A DNA stretch of 5,810 bases, from NCBI GenBank assembly GCA_026395775.1, contig JAPLYA010000134.1, forward strand, positions 1 to 5,810, given 5' to 3'. The position numbers and the translations under genes were made by a program. The stretch is from Candidatus Pacearchaeota archaeon (lineage in GTDB: Archaea > Nanobdellota > Nanobdellia > Pacearchaeales > GW2011-AR1). Shown here in pieces: positions 3,767 through 5,810 of this stretch (position 1 is the stretch's first letter; every line of letters starts with the position of its first letter). The notes beneath the pieces were generated by a model. That model worked only from the letters and a program-made list of their open reading frames with translations. It had not been told where the DNA came from and did not search any database.

Positions 3767-5458
3767 TTAAATTTTGCCATCAAGAACTCTAGTCTCAACC
3801 AGCTTGCCTGCTTTTTCAAACTCAAGCTCCCCTGAAATCATTTTTCTAATGATTTCTTTTAAATTAGCTATCTTAACTCTAATTTGTTTTGTTGTGTCTC
3901 TTGAACGAATTGTGACTGCTTTGTCTTTTGGTGTATCATTATCGCAAGTAATACAATAGGGCGTCCCAATTTCGTCATTTCTTGAATACCTCCTTCCTAG
4001 AGAAGCAGACTCATCATAGCTTACATTAAAATATTTTCTTAAATCTTTAACAATCTCTTGAGATATTTTAACTATGCTTGAATCATTCTTGACAATCGGC
4101 AGGACAGCTGCTTTTATTGGGGCAAGATAAGCTGGAAGTTTTAACACAATATTCTGCCTTTTTTTATCATAGGCATAAGCTTTACATAATAAAGCTAAAA
4201 AAACCCTATCAATACCAAATGTAGGCTCTATAACTCTTGGAATAATCTTTTGTTTGCTAGCTTCATCAAAGATTTCTAATTTTTCATTTGAGGTTTTTTG
4301 ATGTTGGGTTAGATCAAACTGGCCACGATTTGCATTTCCCGCTATTTCTCTGCTTCCGAATGGATATTCATAATCCATATCAAAAGTAGCAGAAGAATAA
4401 TGACTTAATTCTGACTTCATATGTTCTCGAACTTTAATATTTTCTAATAAGCCGAGCTTCTTGAACCATAATAATTGTTCAGCAAGCCAATATGCATGCC
4501 AATTTCCAAGTCTTTTTTCTTTTAACATTTCTTGAATTGTTGTTTCTTTTAAATTTGTTTTTTCTTGCTCTTGTGTTTCTTTATCTAACAACTTTAACTT
4601 GAGGTTTAAATGTTCTTTATCTAGCTCTAGGGTATCTTGTTCAGGATGAATAAAAAATTCAAACTCTCCTATTGTGAACTCTCTACTTCTAAAGAGAAAA
4701 TCTCTTGGTGCTATTTCATTTCTAAAACATTTTCCTATCTGAACAATCCCAAAGGGAAGCTTTGCTCTTCCTGAATCTACAATTTGTTTAAAATCTAAGA
4801 ACATTCCCTGGGCTGTTTCTGGCCTTAAATAACTTAATATAGATTCGTCTTCTACAGGACCTATATTTGTTTTAAGCATTAAGTTCAAATCTTTTGCTGT
4901 TAATTTATCTAGCTCTCCTGAACAAAAACTACAAATAGCTGTTTCTAGTTCTACTTTGTCTACTTTATTATATTTCTTGCACTTCTTGCATCTAACAGAA
5001 ATATCATTAAAATTAGAAATGTGACCACTCGCAAGCCAGGTTTTTGGATGGCTTATTATTGAAGTATCTATCCCCATCATATTTTCCTTTTCATGGACAA
5101 AGAACCTCCAAAAATCTTGTTTTAAATTGTTGAATAGCTCGACTCCTAACGGGCCATAGTCCCAGAAACCAGATAATCCACCATAAATTTCGCTTGATCT
5201 AAAAACAAATCCCTTTCTCTTGCAAAATGTAGCAAGCTCCTCTATTGTTATGCTTTTCTTGAGTTCTTTTGTTTCCATTGTTCTTGTTTGAACTTGCAAG
5301 TTTTTATTTCTTTCTATTTCCTTCATCTTAACAAGAGCTTGAACTTTATTCTTTCCCAGATAAGCAATATCCTTAGATTTAACTTTCCCTAGAACCCGAG
5401 TATTTTCTCTTAAATAATAGTATTTCTTCTTATTAATGATTTTCTCTAAAATAAACAT
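3767..5458 (-). CDS. glyS: Glycyl-tRNA synthetase (class II, alpha2 type) with N-terminal add-on
   Basis: The 563-residue enzyme charges tRNA-Gly with glycine using ATP in the cytoplasm. It is of the dimeric archaeal/eukaryotic class. The class II core runs from about residue 70: GGLSGFWDYGPLGVELFNNL (93-112) covers motif 1; a zinc-ribbon insert has Cys157, Cys160, Cys176 and Cys179; RPETAQGMF is at 212-220; motif 2 is FRNEIAPRDFLFRSREFTIGEFEFF (245-269); and motif 3 is EPTFGIDRVFLALL (411-424) with Arg418. The anticodon-binding domain runs from about 440 to the end, including SLGRRYSRNDEIGTP (486-500) and a final VTIRSRDTTKQIRV strand pair. Residues 1-60 are an extra module, FILEKIINKKKYYYLRENTR followed by VLGKVKSKDIAYLGKN. 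Met61 could start a conventional-length enzyme, but the TATA box lies exactly 25.5 nt from Met1, which favours the long form. All core motifs look intact. Confidence 0.95.
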   Translation of the reverse strand: MFILEKIINKKKYYYLRENTRVLGKVKSKDIAYLGKNKVQALVKMKEIERNKNLQVQTRTMETKELKKSITIEELATFCKRKGFVFRSSEIYGGLSGFWDYGPLGVELFNNLKQDFWRFFVHEKENMMGIDTSIISHPKTWLASGHISNFNDISVRCKKCKKYNKVDKVELETAICSFCSGELDKLTAKDLNLMLKTNIGPVEDESILSYLRPETAQGMFLDFKQIVDSGRAKLPFGIVQIGKCFRNEIAPRDFLFRSREFTIGEFEFFIHPEQDTLELDKEHLNLKLKLLDKETQEQEKTNLKETTIQEMLKEKRLGNWHAYWLAEQLLWFKKLGLLENIKVREHMKSELSHYSSATFDMDYEYPFGSREIAGNANRGQFDLTQHQKTSNEKLEIFDEASKQKIIPRVIEPTFGIDRVFLALLCKAYAYDKKRQNIVLKLPAYLAPIKAAVLPIVKNDSSIVKISQEIVKDLRKYFNVSYDESASLGRRYSRNDEIGTPYCITCDNDTPKDKAVTIRSRDTTKQIRVKIANLKEIIRKMISGELEFEKAGKLVETRVLDGKI

Positions 5459-5461
5459 AAT

Positions 5462-5538
5462 TTACCCACTACTTCTAGATTTATAAATCTATCTTACCCA
5501 CTACAGAAAACCAAACCAAATAATCTTTTACCCACTAC
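5462..5538 (-). repeat. Three direct repeats of an 11-mer around the GlyRS promoter
   Basis: The plus-strand 11-mer ttacccactac occurs without mismatch at 5462-5472, 5494-5504 and 5528-5538, with start-to-start distances of 32 and 34 bp (about three helical turns). On the coding strand it reads gtagtgggtaa. The first copy lies between the TATA box and the ATG, the second just upstream of the TATA/BRE, and the third begins three bases past the stop codon of the upstream zinc-finger gene. The GC-rich core stands out from the AT-rich surroundings. It is most simply an operator array for a regulator of GlyRS. Confidence 0.75.
5476..5491 (-). promoter_or_regulatory. GlyRS promoter: TATA box inside a 16-nt palindrome
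   Basis: TTTATAAA (5480-5487) is the centre of the perfect palindrome tagatttataaatcta. Its centre is 25.5 nt from the GlyRS ATG at 5458, as in the other promoters here, so the transcript should be leaderless. Direct repeats flank it on both sides within 3-4 nt, so a protein bound there would compete with or guide TBP/TFB. Confidence 0.7.
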
Positions 5539-5541
5539 AAA

Positions 5542-5679
5542 CTAAGAAGTTAAATTGATATTATTTTTAACTTTCTCCTTGCACTTAGAACATAATAATC
5601 TTTCATCTTTGCAAAATATAGCATAGTCATATTCTGTAATTATAATACTTGAGCAACAAAAATTGCATTCAAACCTCAT
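5542..5679 (-). CDS. Small CxxC zinc-finger protein, uncharacterised
   Basis: A 45-residue ORF runs from ATG at 5679 to TAG at 5542-5544. It begins MRFECNFCCSSIIITEYDYA and ends with KCKEKVKNN plus a short polar tail. Cys5, Cys8, Cys9, Cys23, Cys30 and Cys33 are present. Two CxxC knuckles (5/8 and 30/33) 22 residues apart fit a single zinc ribbon or treble-clef site, and the rest is polar and lysine-rich. Tiny zinc proteins of this size are common in archaea, and a nucleic-acid or protein partner role is likely but unproven. A GAGG at 5693-5690 lies 10 nt before the ATG and could be a ribosome binding site; no TATA box sits at the leaderless distance. It is on the same strand as GlyRS, 83 nt upstream, and may be read from the upstream tRNA promoter. 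Confidence 0.6.
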   Translation of the reverse strand: MRFECNFCCSSIIITEYDYAIFCKDERLLCSKCKEKVKNNINLTS

Positions 5680-5692
5680 TTTAATAAATCCT

Positions 5693-5775
5693 CGATTTTT
5701 GAACCTCAAAATCGTGAGATTTTGATGGTATTTAGGATATTAATCCTGATGAGACAGAAAATCAAGATTTTCTGT
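5693..5775 (-). promoter_or_regulatory. Hairpin-rich leader between a tRNA and the zinc-finger gene
   Basis: Three separate hairpins are visible: acagaaaatc-aa-gattttctgt (5754-5775), aggat-atta-atcct (5734-5747) and tcaaaatc-gtga-gattttga (5706-5725). In addition, tcaaaatcg (5706-5714) can instead pair with cgatttttga (5693-5702) with one bulged base. The last two structures therefore exclude each other, and the second would tie up the possible GAGG ribosome binding site. This layout suggests leader-based control or an RNA-processing signal; neither is shown. Confidence 0.45.
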
Positions 5776-5785
5776 ATTTTAATCA

Positions 5786-5810
5786 AGCGCGGGAGGGGAG
5801 TCGAACCCCT
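5786..5810 (-). tRNA. tRNA, 3' end only (isotype not determined)
   Basis: On the minus strand the last 25 bases give a full T arm, AGGGG TTCGACT CCCCT, followed by the acceptor half CCCGCGC and then T. The gene continues past the window edge. The acceptor's 5' strand should be GCGCGGG. The base at position 73 would be U, which in archaea is more typical of tRNA-Thr or tRNA-Cys than of most others, but isotype needs the missing anticodon. No CCA is encoded. Confidence 0.88.

Noticed and set aside
5462..5538. CRISPR array from the three 11-nt repeats
   Set aside because: The units are far shorter than known CRISPR repeats, there are only three, they overlap a promoter, and no cas gene is nearby.
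5742..5760. C/D box small RNA suggested by TGATGAG
   Set aside because: A C-box-like motif is present but no D box follows at a proper distance, and the region is better explained by hairpins.

Overview
The window looks archaeal and probably comes from a small, AT-rich DPANN-type genome; that placement is an inference. It rests on four things: TATA-box promoters placed at one fixed distance from start codons, an ADP-forming acetyl-CoA synthetase alpha subunit, an archaeal/eukaryotic dimeric glycyl-tRNA synthetase, and tRNA genes without an encoded CCA end.

Left edge (1-253): the 3' end of an IS200/IS605 Y1 transposase gene (tnpA), its right-end hairpin, and a short open remnant of unknown origin. 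Left half (254-1965, minus strand): a HIT-domain protein and acdA overlap by 4 nt and share one promoter. Across a 41-nt divergent promoter region lies tRNA-Ala(GGC), followed one base after its 3' end by a DUF431/SFM1-like SPOUT methyltransferase gene. That gene has no promoter of its own, so its mRNA is probably released by tRNA 3' processing.

Middle (2657-3464): a gene-free convergent gap of about 130 nt, then two small winged-helix proteins transcribed divergently from a symmetric intergenic region. Each has a TATA box 25.5 nt from its ATG, and the two promoters carry an 11-bp inverted repeat. Region 3465-3766 has no gene but holds many hairpins: one end of an 18-bp inverted repeat matching the IS-flank copy at 148-165, a decayed IS right-end-like sequence, a possible three-way-junction element sharing the IS hairpin core, and a strong two-way terminator.

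Right half (3767-5810, minus strand): glycyl-tRNA synthetase with an unusual N-terminal add-on of about 60 residues. Its promoter has a 16-nt palindrome at the TATA box and three copies of an 11-nt direct repeat. Upstream are a 45-residue CxxC zinc-finger protein, a leader with several competing hairpins, and the 3' end of another tRNA at the window edge.

Most identifiable genes serve translation (two tRNAs, GlyRS, a SPOUT methyltransferase). The most notable points are regulatory: uniform leaderless promoters, a tRNA-mRNA dicistron with a 1-nt gap, and the repeat array at the GlyRS promoter.
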